Of a stretch of DNA of 6,741 nucleotides, positions 6,220 to 6,741 are shown piece after piece. Within the stretch, counting starts at the first letter, position 1. Each line of letters begins with the position of its first letter. Made by a program: the position numbers and the translations under genes. The notes beneath the pieces are model-generated. The model saw only the letters and a program-made list of their open reading frames with translations. It was not told where the DNA came from and did no database searches. Where the stretch lies: contig MERE01000062.1 of assembly GCA_001771975.1 (NCBI GenBank), positions 1 to 6,741 of the forward strand, in the 5' to 3' direction. The stretch comes from Betaproteobacteria bacterium RIFCSPLOWO2_02_FULL_68_150 (GTDB lineage Bacteria > Pseudomonadota > Gammaproteobacteria > Burkholderiales > SG8-39).

Positions 6220-6741
6220 ATGAGACTTCGCGATGCTGCAGGATTGGTGGCGCTGATGGGCGCGCTGCTGGGCGGATGTGCGCACGCGCCGGAACCGGCA
6301 AGACCCGCCGCGGCCGGGTCGCCGGCCAAGGCCGCGGGCTTCGCCACGATTCCGCCCAACAAGAACAGCGACCTCAAGCTGTATTACGCCGACGGCCGCA
6401 CGATCAATGGCGCCGCGGCGCTCGGGCGCATGCAGCAGGACGCGGAACTGATCTTGTGGCTCGCGGGGAACCAGTTCTTCGCCATGGACGACGTCGTGCG
6501 CGCGTTCCAGCGACAGAATCCTGGCATGGACGTCGGACTGATCACGCTCCCACCCGGACTGTTGCTCACCGCGATCGAGAGGAACGGCTGGACCTACGGC
6601 GGCAAGGATTACCCCGGCCGTCCGGATATTTACGCCTCCGTCAATCTCGGCCATCTGGGAAAGCTCAAGCAAACGGGATTGATGAAAGACTATGCGGTTT
6701 ACATGCACAACGAAATGGTGCTGATGGTGGCCAAGGGAAAT
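6220..6741 (+). CDS. Solute-binding lipoprotein, ABC-type (ModA-like), N-terminal part (continues past window)
   Basis: The frame from ATG 6220 is open for 174 codons to the window edge. GGGAGG five nt upstream fixes this start over the in-frame ATG at 6208, which overlaps that site. Residues 1-20 form a lipoprotein signal: basic MRLR, a hydrophobic stretch, and the lipobox LGGC with Cys20 as lipid anchor. Residue +2 is Ala, which under the E. coli Lol rule would favour the outer membrane. An Ala/Pro linker (21-46) leads to LKLYYADGRTI, then the solute-binding core ELILWLAGNQFFAMDDVVRAFQRQNP (76-101), PPGLLLTAIERNGW (111-124), DIYASVNLGHLGKLKQTGLM (136-155) and YMHNEMVLMVAKGN (161-174). These match my recollection of a ModA-like periplasmic-binding-protein family, with strand-helix order and a VAKGN motif as in type II binding proteins. 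The ligand cannot be told; molybdate or another oxyanion is only one option. No permease or ATPase gene is visible. Confidence 0.8.
   Translation, partial: MRLRDAAGLVALMGALLGGCAHAPEPARPAAAGSPAKAAGFATIPPNKNSDLKLYYADGRTINGAAALGRMQQDAELILWLAGNQFFAMDDVVRAFQRQNPGMDVGLITLPPGLLLTAIERNGWTYGGKDYPGRPDIYASVNLGHLGKLKQTGLMKDYAVYMHNEMVLMVAKGN

Noticed and set aside
6085..6708. Upstream extension of the acylphosphatase frame to 6708, suggesting a fusion protein
   Set aside because: The extension is antisense to the lipoprotein gene and shows no recognisable domain; acylphosphatase is complete from 6084.

Overview
The window is GC-rich, densely coding bacterial chromosome. The DnaE1-type replicative polymerase (1147 residues, start MSDPRFVHLRLHSEYS, catalytic Asp spacing equal to E. 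coli), strong G/C third-position bias and the mix of gene families suggest a betaproteobacterium (Burkholderiales/Rhodocyclales-like, perhaps uncultivated). That placement is an inference from sequence style only.

Layout, left to right: (1) 1-272, minus strand: N-terminal part of an EamA/DMT-type membrane transporter, cut by the window edge. (2) 302-3745, plus: dnaE, the complete alpha subunit of DNA polymerase III, divergent from the transporter across a 29-bp gap. (3) 3746-3925: a 180-bp convergent intergenic region with no gene. It holds a 7-bp GC hairpin after dnaE, a very strong 25-bp inverted repeat with a 3-nt loop, and a small hairpin touching the stop codon of the next gene. (4) 3926-4933, minus: a small VAO-type FAD-binding oxidoreductase that appears to lack the usual N-terminal pyrophosphate loop. 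(5) 4934-5026: a 93-bp divergent control region with GATA/TATC inverted repeats. (6) 5027-5815, plus: an XRE-type helix-turn-helix regulator with a large conserved C-terminal part. (7) 5782-6084, minus: an acylphosphatase whose 3' end overlaps the regulator's 3' end by 34 bp. (8) 6085-6219: a divergent promoter region. (9) 6220 to the window end, plus: the N-terminal part of a lipoprotein that looks like an ABC-type (ModA-like) solute-binding protein.

Functionally this is a set of mostly unrelated single-gene units packed head-to-head and tail-to-tail. The one pair likely to share control is the FAD oxidoreductase and the XRE regulator. The regulator probably binds the shared upstream region and controls itself, and possibly its neighbour. 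I see no CRISPR array, insertion sequence, rRNA or convincing tRNA, and nothing that clearly amounts to a new biological system. The most unusual items are the large palindrome with reversed T/A polarity, the loop-less FAD protein, and the anchored solute-binding lipoprotein.
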